DNA of 64,000 nt from Pilosibacter fragilis (GCF_032490495.1 NZ_JAVYJB010000015.1:11421-75420), one strand, 5' to 3'. Numbered from the stretch's first letter, positions 1 through 8,924 are shown. Notes: generated from the sequence alone by a model not told the origin. A program made the numbers and translations.

Positions 1-154
1 GGAAAGAAAGAACGATTTTAGAGGACTGGACGTTGGAGAGGGCGTATATGAGGGAAAAATGAAAAACCGAAAAAAATTAAGGCAGCAGGGGAGAAAAAAG
101 GGTGAGATCGGGAGAAAGAAGGCGACAACAGGAATTATATTGTAGGAAGTAAAA

Positions 155-268
155 TTGAAAAGTAAAAATAAATGGAAAATTTTAGAGAAAGAATTTGACG
201 GCATCACGCTGACACGCTATAATGCAAGACGTGACTATATTGCATTGTATCTCGCAAGAGAACAGTAG
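155..268 (+). CDS. Possible small ORF (37 aa) before the ECF gene
   Basis: An open frame starts at a TTG preceded by an AGGAAG-like ribosome site and ends 17 bases before the next start codon. The predicted peptide is basic and ends in YIALYLAREQ. I do not recognise it. It could equally be the 3' tail of a frameshifted upstream gene, since the bases before it read poorly in all frames. A non-ATG start and short length keep confidence low. Confidence 0.25.
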   Translation: MKSKNKWKILEKEFDGITLTRYNARRDYIALYLAREQ

Positions 269-285
269 CAGGAGGAAAAAGAAAA

Positions 286-924
286 ATGAAAATTGAAAAG
301 AAAGTTCTGGACATGTCCCTCGCCGGGATCTTCACTGCGATCATCATCGCCATGTCGGTCGTACCGTTTCTCGGTTACATTCCGTTAGGCTTTATGAACG
401 CAACGATCATCCACGTCCCGGTCATCATCGGAGCGATCATCCTTGGACCGAAGTACGGCGCTTACTTAGGACTGGTATTTGGTGTGACCAGCCTTGTAAA
501 AGCGACCATTGCCCCGGGAGTGACCTCCTTCGTATTCAGCCCGTTCGTTACGATCGGCGGATACAGCGGAAACATGTGGAGCGCCGTGATCGCCATCGTG
601 CCGCGTGTATGCATCGGCATCGTTGCTTATTTTGTTTATAAGCTGATCATGAAAGCAGCTCACGGAATCAAAGGCAGCCAGACCGTTGCCCTCTGGGTGG
701 CTGGTATCGCAGGAGCTATGACAAACACACTGCTTGTCATGAACGGAATTTATATCTTCTTCGGACAGAGCTACGCGGCTGCGTCCAACAAGGCAGTGGA
801 GCACATCTACGATGTGATCCTGGGAATCATCCTGGGATTTGGTATCCCGGAGGCGATCGTCGCAGGTATCCTTACGACGGCCATCACGAAGGTTCTGTTT
901 AAAATCATGAAAGATAACGGCTGA
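286..924 (+). CDS. ECF transporter S component (vitamin-binding membrane subunit)
   Basis: The 212-residue protein is almost entirely hydrophobic with about six membrane segments. It has the conserved early stretch of substrate-binding S components, where an IPLGFMNAT motif is followed by HVPVIIGAI and GPKYGAYLGL. Such proteins capture a vitamin in the membrane and work with a shared EcfT-EcfA-EcfA' energising module, which is not in this window. The overall look is PanT/FolT-like, but the substrate cannot be assigned. The start has a good AGGAGG site at about 270-276. The gene sits where dnaA usually lies relative to rpmH in Clostridia. Confidence 0.8.
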   Translation: MKIEKKVLDMSLAGIFTAIIIAMSVVPFLGYIPLGFMNATIIHVPVIIGAIILGPKYGAYLGLVFGVTSLVKATIAPGVTSFVFSPFVTIGGYSGNMWSAVIAIVPRVCIGIVAYFVYKLIMKAAHGIKGSQTVALWVAGIAGAMTNTLLVMNGIYIFFGQSYAAASNKAVEHIYDVILGIILGFGIPEAIVAGILTTAITKVLFKIMKDNG

Positions 925-1052
925 TCGGAAAGAGCCGGTTATATATGAATACCTTTCAGAAGCGTGGTGTGGCAGCTTCCGGAAGAAGATCAGGTATAAA
1001 AAATGAGAGCAGCGGAAAATAATAACGCTGCAGCTTCTATAATATGATACCA

Positions 1053-1241
1053 GGGTCAAAAGGTCAGAAGTTCGACGCAAGCTTGCTTGCAGGAGAATTT
1101 TTGACCTTGGGACCCGCCAAAAACATGAGTAAGTAGCCATTTTTCATAGAAAAATGAGCGAATTACGAATGTTTTTGAGAATTGCGGGAGCACGCAGTGC
1201 AGAGCAATTCGGTATCAGAGGGGTCAAAAGCTTTTGACCCC
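1053..1241. repeat. About 190-bp structured element with GGGTCAAAAG inverted ends
   Basis: The element begins GGGTCAAAAGG at 1053 and ends in a perfect 22-bp palindrome at 1220-1241 (halves GGGGTCAAAAG and CTTTTGACCCC). Inside are further hairpins: CATTTTT paired with AAAAATG around 1138-1156, and GAATTGC (1179-1185) paired with GCAATTC (1204-1210) enclosing GCAC-GTGC. There is no coding frame. It resembles a MITE or REP-like dispersed intergenic repeat. Together with flanking sequence it accounts for most of the 925-1567 gap. Confidence 0.55.
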
Positions 1242-1304
1242 AACATCATAATATAATGAAGAGATACTAAATATAGTGACATAAAATCAATACATACATT
1301 TTAT

Positions 1305-1336
1305 GGGGGATAGCGAAACGCTGTTCCCCTTTTTTA
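1305..1336 (+). terminator. Rho-independent terminator
   Basis: An 11-bp stem (GGGGGATAGCG with CGCTGTTCCCC, allowing G-T pairs) closes an AAA loop and is followed by a run of seven T. It would end transcripts coming from the ECF gene and insulates the rpmH promoter downstream. Confidence 0.75.
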
Positions 1337-1457
1337 TTACTGAAAGACCGAAAAGTAACGTTCCATGCAAAAAGCAGAATGTGGATATACAGCGAAAAAA
1401 AGGAAAAATCATATGGGAGAAATCCCCATGTTTTAAGGATTTTTTTGAAATTTAGTC

Positions 1458-1486
1458 TTGACGAAGGGCGGCAATTTTTATATAAT
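1458..1486 (+). promoter_or_regulatory. Sigma-A promoter for rpmH operon
   Basis: TTGACG at 1458-1463 and TATAAT at 1481-1486 are separated by exactly 17 bases. Transcription would start about 75 bases before the rpmH start codon. This is the best vegetative promoter in the left part of the window. Confidence 0.8.
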
Positions 1487-1567
1487 CGATACGATGCTTC
1501 AATATGTCTTAGTTTATATGTACATGAGAAGGTACTTGAATTTAGAGTAAGAGGAGGTGCCGGGTTT

Positions 1568-1702
1568 ATGAAGATGACATTTCAGCCGAAGAACACTCAG
1601 AGAAAAAGAGTTCATGGTTTCAGAGCGAGAATGGCAACAGCAGGCGGTAGAAAAGTTTTAGCTGCCAGAAGAGCAAAAGGTAGAGCTAGATTATCTGCTT
1701 AA
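1568..1702 (+). CDS. rpmH: Ribosomal protein bL34
   Basis: This 44-residue, highly basic protein has the typical bL34 pattern: MKMTFQPKNTQRKRVHGF at the start, then RMATAGGRKVLAARRAKGR. It is part of the large ribosomal subunit. The ATG at 1568 follows a strong GAGGAGGTG site at about 1549-1557; a longer in-frame extension upstream is not coding. It is first in the rpmH-rnpA-yidD-yidC-jag cluster that marks the origin region in most bacteria. Confidence 0.97.
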   Translation: MKMTFQPKNTQRKRVHGFRARMATAGGRKVLAARRAKGRARLSA

Positions 1703-1711
1703 TGAACCAAG

Positions 1712-1754
1712 AGAGTATCCGGAAGTTTAGGAAAACTTTTGGATGCTCTTTTTT
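1712..1754 (+). terminator. Terminator/attenuator between rpmH and rnpA
   Basis: A 17-bp stem (1712-1728 with 1733-1749, G-T pairs allowed) has a four-base AGGA loop and runs into TTTTTT. It lies 10 bases after the rpmH stop. It would let most transcripts end after rpmH, giving much more bL34 than RnpA, with partial read-through feeding rnpA. Confidence 0.75.
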
Positions 1755-1805
1755 GTTATGCGGGATTTTTACGGCTTTATCGACTTAGTTTTGCAGAGGT
1801 ATTGA

Positions 1806-2150
1806 ATGAAAAGGTTCAATTCGTTAAAGAAAAATCAGGATTTCCAGACGGTTTACCGGGGAGGGAAGTCCTACGCAAACAAATATCTGGTCATGTACGT
1901 GATGGATTCGGGACGGGAGGACACGAGAATCGGAATTTCCGCCAGCAAAAAGGTCGGAAACAGCGTTGTAAGGCATCGGTTCGCGAGACTTGTCCGCGAA
2001 AGCTTCCGGTTAAATAAGGACATATTAGAAGAAGGAAAAGACATCATTGTTGTCGCACGTGCTGCGGCAAAAGACAAAAATTTCGACAAGATTGAGAGTG
2101 CTTTTCTGCACTTATGCGGGCTTCATAACATTTTAAAAGAATCGAAGTGA
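1806..2150 (+). CDS. rnpA: Ribonuclease P protein component
   Basis: The 114-residue basic protein binds the RNase P RNA and supports 5' maturation of tRNAs. It shows the family signature around residues 44-66, with GISASKKVGNSVVRHR followed by RLVRES. The start at 1806 is supported by an AGAGGT site at about 1793. It sits between rpmH and yidD as usual and overlaps nothing. The RNA partner gene rnpB is not in this window. Confidence 0.96.
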   Translation: MKRFNSLKKNQDFQTVYRGGKSYANKYLVMYVMDSGREDTRIGISASKKVGNSVVRHRFARLVRESFRLNKDILEEGKDIIVVARAAAKDKNFDKIESAFLHLCGLHNILKESK

Positions 2151-2157
2151 GTGGTTT

Positions 2158-2367
2158 ATGAAATGGGTTCTGATTGGTCTGATTAAGATTTACAGGAAGT
2201 TTATCTCTCCCTGTATCGGCCCTCACTGTATTTATACGCCTACCTGCTCCCAGTACGCCATGGAAGCAATCAGAAAATACGGCGCTATAAAAGGTGCTTA
2301 TCTTGCTTGCAGGCGGATTTTGAGATGTCACCCGTTTGCAAAAGGCGGTTATGATCCAGTCCCGTAA
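2158..2367 (+). CDS. yidD: Membrane protein insertion efficiency factor YidD
   Basis: The 69-residue protein carries the YidD cysteine pattern: SPCIGPHCIYTPTCSQYA, followed by GAYLACRRILRCHPF and ending in GGYDPVP. An N-terminal amphipathic/hydrophobic segment suggests association with the inner face of the membrane. The family helps YidC-dependent membrane insertion. It starts 7 bases after rnpA and lies 19 bases before yidC, so the three are probably co-transcribed. Confidence 0.95.
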   Translation: MKWVLIGLIKIYRKFISPCIGPHCIYTPTCSQYAMEAIRKYGAIKGAYLACRRILRCHPFAKGGYDPVP

Positions 2368-2386
2368 AAAACCCAGGAGGTAAGAT

Positions 2387-3637
2387 ATGGTTTTGACGAA
2401 GGCTGGTTCCATTCTGGGACCGATCGCGACTGTCCTTGGCTATGTCATGGACATCCTCTTCAGATTTACGAGCAGCTTCGGCGTGTTCAACGTAGGTCTG
2501 TGCATCATTCTGTTTACGATCGTAATGAAAACACTGATGATACCGCTCACGATCAAACAGCAGAAAACCACAAAACTCATGTCTGTCATGAATCCGGAGA
2601 TCCAGGCGATCCAGAAGAAGTATAAAGGAAAGTCGGATCAGGAATCCATGCAGCGTCAGAATGTGGAGATCCAGGCTGTTTACGAGAAGTACGGCACAAG
2701 CATGACAGGCGGATGCCTTCCGCTGCTGATCCAGATGCCGATCCTTCTTGCTCTGTACCGTGTCATCTACAATATTCCGGCATACGTTCCGTCTGTCCGC
2801 GTTTATTTCGACAACGTTGTAACTCCGTTGATGGGACAGGCTGACTATGCTCAGAAGTTACAGGAAATCACAAATATCGCAACCGCCTGCGGCGGAAAAT
2901 TAGATAAGTTTGATTTCACAAATGCAAATCGTCTTGTAGACATGCTCTATAAATTCTCCACGGCCCAGTGGGGAGAGCTTCAGTCACTGTTCCCGGCAAT
3001 CTCTGATGTGATCGGACAGAATGCTGCTGTTGTCGAGAGAATGAACACGTTCCTCGGTTTAAATATGGCAGAGGCGCCGGGCTGGGTACCGTCCTTCGCA
3101 TGGATCATCCCGGTTCTTGCGGCAGTGTCCCAATGGTTCAGCACAAAGCTCATGAGCGGAAATCAGCCGTCCACATCCGCAGATGCAGAGAATCCGATGG
3201 CGCAGTCCATGAAGACTATGACAACGACCATGCCGTTATTTTCCGCGTTCATCTGTATCACGATGCCGGCAGGTCTTGGTATCTACTGGATCGCGACCAG
3301 CGTTGTTACAATTATCCAGCAGCTCATCGTTAACGCGTACATGGATAAGGTCAATATCGACGATATGATCGCAAAGAACCTGGAAAAGGTCAATAAGAAA
3401 CGTGCGAAACAGGGACTTCCGCCGGCTAAGGTAACTCAGAATGCTACTGCTTCCTTAAAAGCGATCAAGGCTGAGGAGGAGAAAGAGAAAGCAGCTGAGG
3501 AAGTTAAGAAGGAAAAGATCGCAAAGCAGATCGAGGAGTCCAGCAAGTACTACAACACCAACGCAAAACCGGGAAGTCTCGCTTCCAAGGCAGCGATGGT
3601 CCAGAAGTACAATGAGGCACATGACAAGAGAAAATAA
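2387..3637 (+). CDS. yidC: Membrane protein insertase YidC/Oxa1 family
   Basis: The 416-residue protein has the Oxa1 core: a membrane segment near residues 25-50, the hallmark GGCLPLLIQMPILLALY around residues 108-124, and later segments including the one near 285-315. The C-terminal tail is long, basic and lysine/glutamate rich, suiting ribosome contact. It inserts proteins into the membrane alone or with SecYEG. The ribosome site AGGAGG is 7 bases before the ATG. It is a typical short Gram-positive form without the large periplasmic domain. Confidence 0.95.
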   Translation: MVLTKAGSILGPIATVLGYVMDILFRFTSSFGVFNVGLCIILFTIVMKTLMIPLTIKQQKTTKLMSVMNPEIQAIQKKYKGKSDQESMQRQNVEIQAVYEKYGTSMTGGCLPLLIQMPILLALYRVIYNIPAYVPSVRVYFDNVVTPLMGQADYAQKLQEITNIATACGGKLDKFDFTNANRLVDMLYKFSTAQWGELQSLFPAISDVIGQNAAVVERMNTFLGLNMAEAPGWVPSFAWIIPVLAAVSQWFSTKLMSGNQPSTSADAENPMAQSMKTMTTTMPLFSAFICITMPAGLGIYWIATSVVTIIQQLIVNAYMDKVNIDDMIAKNLEKVNKKRAKQGLPPAKVTQNATASLKAIKAEEEKEKAAEEVKKEKIAKQIEESSKYYNTNAKPGSLASKAAMVQKYNEAHDKRK

Positions 3638-3652
3638 TAAGGGGGTTCTGTT

Positions 3653-4369
3653 ATGGAAATGATTACAGTGACTGCGAAAACTGTGGAAGATGCAATCACA
3701 CAGGCATCCCTGCAGCTCGGTGTGAGCAGTGATCGGATTCAGTATGAGGTCGTTGAAAAGGGAAGTGCCGGAGTTCTCGGCGGACTTTTTGGTTCCAAGC
3801 CGGCAGTGATCCGCGCGAAGAAGATCGAGACCGTTGACGATAAGGCCGTATATTTCCTGAATTCCGTTTTCGATGCAATGGGCCTTGCTGTTGACGTGGA
3901 AGTGAAAATGAATGAAGAGGAAAAGGAGATGGATGTCAACCTGACCGGCGAGGAGATGGGACTTCTCATCGGCAAGAGAGGACAGACACTCGATTCCCTT
4001 CAGTATCTTGTAAGCCTTGTTGTAAATAAGGAATCTGAGGACTACTTAAGAGTCAAGCTGGATACCGAAAATTACAGAGAGAGAAGAAAAGAAACACTGG
4101 AGACTCTCGCAAAGAATATCGCTTACAAGGTAAAGCGGACAAGACGTCCGGTTTCCTTAGAGCCGATGAATCCGTATGAGAGACGGATCATCCACTCCGC
4201 ACTCCAGAACGATAAATACGTATTCACAAAGAGCGAAGGTGAGGAGCCGTTCCGCCATGTTGTGATCGCGTTAAAGAAGGAAGAGCGCAGAGAGAGAAGA
4301 CCGAGATACGAGAGACGCGAAAGAACCGCTGGTTCTGAGAATAGCTATCGCAGCAGCAGTCAGGAATAA
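3653..4369 (+). CDS. jag: RNA-binding protein Jag (KhpB/SpoIIIJ-associated)
   Basis: The 238-residue protein has three parts: an N-terminal Jag_N domain (residues about 3-50), a KH domain with GLLIGKRGQTLDSLQYLV around 103-120, and an R3H domain with RRIIHSALQ and a basic tail. These proteins bind RNA, and in other Firmicutes partner with KhpA to affect cell elongation and sporulation. It follows yidC by 15 bases, the usual arrangement. A G-rich ribosome site precedes the ATG. Confidence 0.93.
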   Translation: MEMITVTAKTVEDAITQASLQLGVSSDRIQYEVVEKGSAGVLGGLFGSKPAVIRAKKIETVDDKAVYFLNSVFDAMGLAVDVEVKMNEEEKEMDVNLTGEEMGLLIGKRGQTLDSLQYLVSLVVNKESEDYLRVKLDTENYRERRKETLETLAKNIAYKVKRTRRPVSLEPMNPYERRIIHSALQNDKYVFTKSEGEEPFRHVVIALKKEERRERRPRYERRERTAGSENSYRSSSQE

Positions 4370-4379
4370 TAATTCACAG

Positions 4380-4422
4380 ATCAGCCATGCGCCGCACTGT
4401 GCGGGAACGCATGGCTGATTTT
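4380..4422 (+). terminator. Terminator after jag
   Basis: A perfect 12-bp stem (ATCAGCCATGCG at 4380-4391 with its complement at 4408-4419) is followed by a short T run. A second, smaller hairpin (about 4478-4503, GGGGTTGCC with GGCAGCCCC) follows. Nothing else is seen in the 4370-4628 gap. Confidence 0.65.
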
Positions 4423-4628
4423 GTCTGGAAACAAAGGTAACCAGGAAGGTGCTGAATAGTTGCAGATATCGTGATAGAGGGGGTTGCCTATGGCAGCCCC
4501 TTTGTGCTATGATAGGGTGATTAATTGTGTGAATTTCCGTGAGTTTACAGGACTTGCGGAGCCAGAAAATAGAAGATCATTCAGCTTGATGTTTTAAGTC
4601 AGCAGGCGTGAGTGACAGGATGGAGATT

Positions 4629-6005
4629 ATGGAATATACAGATACGATTGCAGCGATCGCCACGGCGATGGGAAATTCAGGAATCGGAATCGTGAGGATC
4701 AGCGGTGAGAACGCGGTTGAAGTCGCGGAAAAGGTCTTTCGGGAACCTGGAAAGAAAAAGCTTTCTGAGGCGGAGAGCCATACGATCCATTACGGATACG
4801 TTTATGACGGGGATGAGGCTGTGGATGAGGTCCTTTTGATGCTTATGCGAGGACCACGGAGCTACACAGCGGAAGATACCGTGGAGATCGATTGTCACGG
4901 CGGAATGCTGGTCACGAGACGGATCCTGGAGACAGTCTTAAAGGCCGGGGCGAGACTGGCAGAGCCGGGTGAATTTACGAAACGGGCGTTCTTAAACGGC
5001 AGGATCGACCTCTCCCAGGCGGAGGCGGTCATCGACGTGATCAACGCGAAAAATGAATATGCGCTGCAGTCCTCTGTGAGCCAGCTTCGGGGAAGTGTAT
5101 CGAAGGAGATCCATGAGATCCGGGAACAGATTATCTATGAGATTGCCTTTATCGAGTCGGCGCTTGACGATCCGGAACATATTTCCCTTGACGGATACGG
5201 GGAAAAATTGCTTAAAGTTGTTCTTTCTGTGAAGAAGAAGCTTGAGAAGCTGATCTGTTCTTCCTCCAATGGACGGGTGGTTTCTGAGGGCGTAAAGACT
5301 GTTATTTTAGGAAAGCCGAATGCCGGAAAATCGTCCCTGATGAATGTTTTAGTTGGCGAGGATCGCGCCATTGTTACGGATGTGGCGGGAACGACGAGAG
5401 ATATCCTTGAGGAACATATCTATCTTCAGGGAATCAGCCTGAATGTTGTGGACACTGCGGGAATCCGGGATACAGAGGACGTGGTGGAGAAGATCGGCGT
5501 CTCCCGGGCCATGGAAGAGGCGAAGAAGGCGGATCTCATCATCTACGTTGTAGATGGATCGAGGAAGCTGGATGAGAACGACTATCAGATCATGGACTTT
5601 ATTAAGGAACGGAAGTCAGTGGTACTCTTAAATAAGAGCGACCTGGAGCCGGTAGTATCCGCGGATGAGGTGGAGAAGCGGTCCGGGCATAAGGTGATCG
5701 GAATCTCCGCGAAGGAGGAGACGGGAATCGACCTCCTGGAAGAGGAGATAAAGTCCTTATTCTATGAAGGTGAGATCGACTTCAACGACCAGGTTATGAT
5801 CACGAATGTGCGTCATGTGAAGGCTTTAAAGGACGCTTTCGAGAGCATGTCCATGGTGGAGAACAGTATAGAGAACGGCATGCCGGAGGATTTTTATTCG
5901 ATCGATCTGATGGATGCCTATGAGAAGTTAGGTCTTATTGTCGGGGAGTCTGTGGAGGATGACCTGGTGAATGAGATCTTCAGCAAGTTCTGTATGGGTA
6001 AGTAA
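4629..6005 (+). CDS. mnmE: tRNA uridine-5-carboxymethylaminomethyl modification GTPase MnmE
   Basis: MnmE is a GTPase that, with MnmG, modifies the wobble U34 of several tRNAs. The N-terminal tetrahydrofolate-binding domain begins EYTDTIAAIATA. The G domain near residues 215-375 shows GKPNAGKSS (P loop), AGTTRD, DTAG and NKSD. The C-terminus ends in FCMGK, keeping the catalytic cysteine of the family's CxGK end. I choose the ATG at 4629 because homologs begin there; in-frame GTG (4608) and ATG (4620) starts are possible. It lies upstream of its partner mnmG. Confidence 0.95.
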   Translation: MEYTDTIAAIATAMGNSGIGIVRISGENAVEVAEKVFREPGKKKLSEAESHTIHYGYVYDGDEAVDEVLLMLMRGPRSYTAEDTVEIDCHGGMLVTRRILETVLKAGARLAEPGEFTKRAFLNGRIDLSQAEAVIDVINAKNEYALQSSVSQLRGSVSKEIHEIREQIIYEIAFIESALDDPEHISLDGYGEKLLKVVLSVKKKLEKLICSSSNGRVVSEGVKTVILGKPNAGKSSLMNVLVGEDRAIVTDVAGTTRDILEEHIYLQGISLNVVDTAGIRDTEDVVEKIGVSRAMEEAKKADLIIYVVDGSRKLDENDYQIMDFIKERKSVVLLNKSDLEPVVSADEVEKRSGHKVIGISAKEETGIDLLEEEIKSLFYEGEIDFNDQVMITNVRHVKALKDAFESMSMVENSIENGMPEDFYSIDLMDAYEKLGLIVGESVEDDLVNEIFSKFCMGK

Positions 6006-6109
6006 GATTATGGTGGAAAGAAATTGGCGGATCGGAACGTTTTTTATGGGAGATTCCGCTGGGAGTATAGAAGAGACAGTAGGGAATTGACAAGAAAAGA
6101 GGAAATAAA

Positions 6110-8059
6110 ATGCCGGTAGTAGAGGAGACATATGATATTGTAGTTGTCGGCGCGGGCCATGCGGGATGCGAGGCGGCGCTTGCGGCAGCGAGACTTGGGT
6201 TTGAGACGATCATGTTTACGGTCAGCGTGGACAGCATTGCCCTGATGCCATGCAACCCGAACGTCGGAGGAAGTTCCAAGGGACATCTTGTCCGTGAGCT
6301 GGATGCCCTCGGCGGTGAGATGGGCAAAAATATTGATAAAACGTTTATCCAGTCGAAGATGTTGAATGAATCCAAGGGACCGGCGGTCCACTCCCTGCGT
6401 GCTCAGGCGGACAAGCAGGAGTACACGAGATCCATGCGCCGCGTCCTGGAGAACACGGATCATCTGACGATCCGACAGGCGGAGGTTGCTGAGATCCTCA
6501 CGGAGGAAATCCCGGGCGAGTGCGGAACCTTTAAGAAGGAGCATGAGGGGCAGCAGGAGAGCAGTTATCCGGTGAAAAAGCGGATCGTGGGTGTAAAAAC
6601 CTACTCCGGCGCGGTCTATAGGTGCCGTGCGGTGGTTCTTGCTACAGGTGTTTATCTCCGTGCAAGATGTATTTACGGCGATGTGAGCAACCCGACGGGA
6701 CCGAATGGTCTGCAGGCGGCGAACCATCTGACAGATTCCTTAAAGGCGAACGGAATCGAAATGTACCGTTTTAAGACGGGAACACCGGCGAGAGCGGATA
6801 AGAGAAGTATCGATTTCTCCAAAATGGAAGAGCAGTTTGGAGATAAGCGGGTTGTTCCGTTCTCATTTTCTACGGATCCGAAGTCAATACAGAAGGAACA
6901 GATCTCCTGCTGGCTGACGTATACGAATGAGAAGACCCATGAGATCATCCGGAACAACCTGGAACGTTCCCCATTATTCTCCGGTGCCATCGAGGGAACC
7001 GGTCCGAGATACTGCCCGTCCATAGAGGATAAGGTCGTAAAATTCCCGGATAAGGAGCGTCATCAGGTGTTTGTGGAGCCGGAGGGACTCTACACGAATG
7101 AGATGTACCTCGGCGGAATGTCCAGCTCCCTGCCGGAGGATGTTCAGTATGCCATGTACCGGACGGTTCCGGGACTGGAAAATATCAAAATTGTTCGAAA
7201 TGCATATGCAATTGAGTATGATTGCATCAATCCGAGACAGTTAAAGGCGTCCCTGGAGTTTAAAAATATTGACGGACTGTTCTCCGGCGGCCAGTTTAAC
7301 GGAAGCTCCGGATATGAGGAGGCAGCCGTTCAGGGCTTTATGGCCGGTGTGAACGCGGCGAGAAAGCTGCAGGAGAAGAGCGCGGTGGTTCTTGATCGTT
7401 CCCAGGCGTATATCGGGGTCCTTATCGATGATCTTGTGACAAAGGAAAATCATGAGCCGTACCGCATGATGACATCGAGAGCGGAGTACCGTCTGCTCCT
7501 GCGTCAGGACAATGCGGATCTCAGACTTCGCGGGATCGGACATGAGATCGGTCTTGTATCCGATGAACAGTACGAGTATGTACTTTGGAAAGAAAAGGCC
7601 ATTGAGGCGGAGATCGCACGTCTCGAGAAGACGAATATCGGTGCGAACGAGAAGGTTCAGACGTTCCTGGAGGCTCATGGAAGTACGGCGTTAAAGTCCG
7701 GAAGTACACTGGCGGAGCTCATTAAGAGACCAGAATTAAATTATGGGATGCTGGCGGAGTTAGATGAAAAAAGGCCGGAGCTTCCGGCGGATGTGCGGGA
7801 ACAGGTTGACATAAATCTGAAATATGACGGATATATCCGCAGACAGAAGCAGCAGGTGGCACAGTTTAAGAAGCTTGAGGGAAGAAAAATCCCGGCGGAT
7901 CTCGACTATACAACGGTAAACAGTTTAAGAAGAGAGGCTGTCCAGAAGCTGAATCTCTATAAGCCGGAGAATATCGGACAGGCATCGAGAATTTCCGGCG
8001 TTTCACCGGCAGATATCTCTGTCCTGATGGTGCATTTAGAGCAGATGGGAAGGAAATAA
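6110..8059 (+). CDS. mnmG: tRNA uridine-5-carboxymethylaminomethyl modification enzyme MnmG (GidA)
   Basis: This 649-residue FAD-dependent partner of MnmE opens with a dinucleotide-binding fingerprint, VVGAGHAGCEAALAAARLG, near residues 11-30. It keeps the family blocks PCNPNVGGSSKGHLVRE, RARCIYGDVSNPTGPNGLQ and GQFNGSSGYEEAAVQG, and the C-terminal helical domain ending SGVSPADISVLMVHLE. A charged insertion of about 20 residues near 143-163 makes it slightly longer than usual. An AGAGGAAAT site sits just before the start. Confidence 0.96.
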   Translation: MPVVEETYDIVVVGAGHAGCEAALAAARLGFETIMFTVSVDSIALMPCNPNVGGSSKGHLVRELDALGGEMGKNIDKTFIQSKMLNESKGPAVHSLRAQADKQEYTRSMRRVLENTDHLTIRQAEVAEILTEEIPGECGTFKKEHEGQQESSYPVKKRIVGVKTYSGAVYRCRAVVLATGVYLRARCIYGDVSNPTGPNGLQAANHLTDSLKANGIEMYRFKTGTPARADKRSIDFSKMEEQFGDKRVVPFSFSTDPKSIQKEQISCWLTYTNEKTHEIIRNNLERSPLFSGAIEGTGPRYCPSIEDKVVKFPDKERHQVFVEPEGLYTNEMYLGGMSSSLPEDVQYAMYRTVPGLENIKIVRNAYAIEYDCINPRQLKASLEFKNIDGLFSGGQFNGSSGYEEAAVQGFMAGVNAARKLQEKSAVVLDRSQAYIGVLIDDLVTKENHEPYRMMTSRAEYRLLLRQDNADLRLRGIGHEIGLVSDEQYEYVLWKEKAIEAEIARLEKTNIGANEKVQTFLEAHGSTALKSGSTLAELIKRPELNYGMLAELDEKRPELPADVREQVDINLKYDGYIRRQKQQVAQFKKLEGRKIPADLDYTTVNSLRREAVQKLNLYKPENIGQASRISGVSPADISVLMVHLEQMGRK

Positions 8060-8063
8060 TTTG

Positions 8064-8810
8064 ATGACAGATGAATTTGTAAAATTATTGGATCAGGGCT
8101 GCGCGGATCTTGGAATCGAGCATTCGGATCAGCAGAAAGAACAGTTTTTTAAATATTATGAGATGCTGATCGAGAAGAATAAGGTGATGAACCTCACGGC
8201 GATCACAGAGCTTTCTGATGTGATCACGAAGCATTTTGTGGACAGCCTTCTGCTTGTTCTGGCTGCGCCAGAGCTTGGGTTAAAGCTTGACGGATCCGCA
8301 GAATACAGCTGTATCGATGTGGGCACGGGTGCAGGATTTCCGGGAATTCCGTTAAAGATTGCGTTTCCGGGACTGAAGGTCACACTGCTTGATTCTTTAA
8401 ATAAGAGAGTGGGATTCTTAAATGAGGTGATAGAGGCACTGGGACTTACGGATATTACGGCTGTCCATGGACGTGCCGAGGACTACGGACGCGATGCGAA
8501 ATACCGGGAACAGTACGACATCTGCGTATCTAGGGCGGTGGCAAATATGTCTACCCTTTCCGAGTACTGTATCCCGTTTGTGAAAAAGGGCGGATATTTT
8601 ATCCCGTATAAATCCGGAAAAGCTGACGAGGAGATTGCCCAGGCGAGATCTGCTGTGAAGAAGCTTGGCGGAGAGATGAAGGATATTATCGTAAAGGTTC
8701 TTCCGGAGACGGACGTGGAACGCACCTTTGTTCCGGTAAAGAAGATGGCGATCACAGCGAAGAAATATCCGAGAAAAGCGGGACTTCCGGGGAAGGAACC
8801 GTTAAAGTAA
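8064..8810 (+). CDS. rsmG: 16S rRNA (guanine527-N7)-methyltransferase
   Basis: RsmG methylates G527 of 16S rRNA using S-adenosylmethionine. The SAM-binding motif DVGTGAGFPGIPLKI lies near residues 87-101, and the family block NLTAITE is near residue 45. The protein is about 248 residues, normal for the family. The ATG at 8064 is preferred over the TTG at 8061; the AGGAAA ribosome site lies inside the end of mnmG. The gene is followed by a strong terminator. Confidence 0.95.
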   Translation: MTDEFVKLLDQGCADLGIEHSDQQKEQFFKYYEMLIEKNKVMNLTAITELSDVITKHFVDSLLLVLAAPELGLKLDGSAEYSCIDVGTGAGFPGIPLKIAFPGLKVTLLDSLNKRVGFLNEVIEALGLTDITAVHGRAEDYGRDAKYREQYDICVSRAVANMSTLSEYCIPFVKKGGYFIPYKSGKADEEIAQARSAVKKLGGEMKDIIVKVLPETDVERTFVPVKKMAITAKKYPRKAGLPGKEPLK

Positions 8811-8837
8811 AAAAAGTAAAATTTAAAGAAAAATTGA

Positions 8838-8881
8838 GAACTTCATTATCTTTATAAATTAGGATAATGGGGTTCTTTTTT
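8838..8881 (+). terminator. Terminator after rsmG
   Basis: A 13-bp stem (8838-8850 with 8863-8875, two or three G-T pairs) is followed by TTTTTT. It ends the mnmE-mnmG-rsmG transcript. Confidence 0.75.
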
Positions 8882-8908
8882 GCCATGAAGGAGATAAAAA
8901 TATCACGA

Positions 8909-8924
8909 TGTTTCACGTGAAACA
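8909..8924. promoter_or_regulatory. parS site 1
   Basis: Perfect 16-bp palindrome TGTTTCACGTGAAACA, the ParB nucleation sequence of the chromosomal parABS system. Confidence 0.92.

Noticed and set aside
466..1140. Long minus-strand open frame opposite the ECF gene
   Set aside because: It overlaps a clear membrane-protein gene and the repeat element; composition is His/Arg/Ser rich as expected for an antisense shadow.
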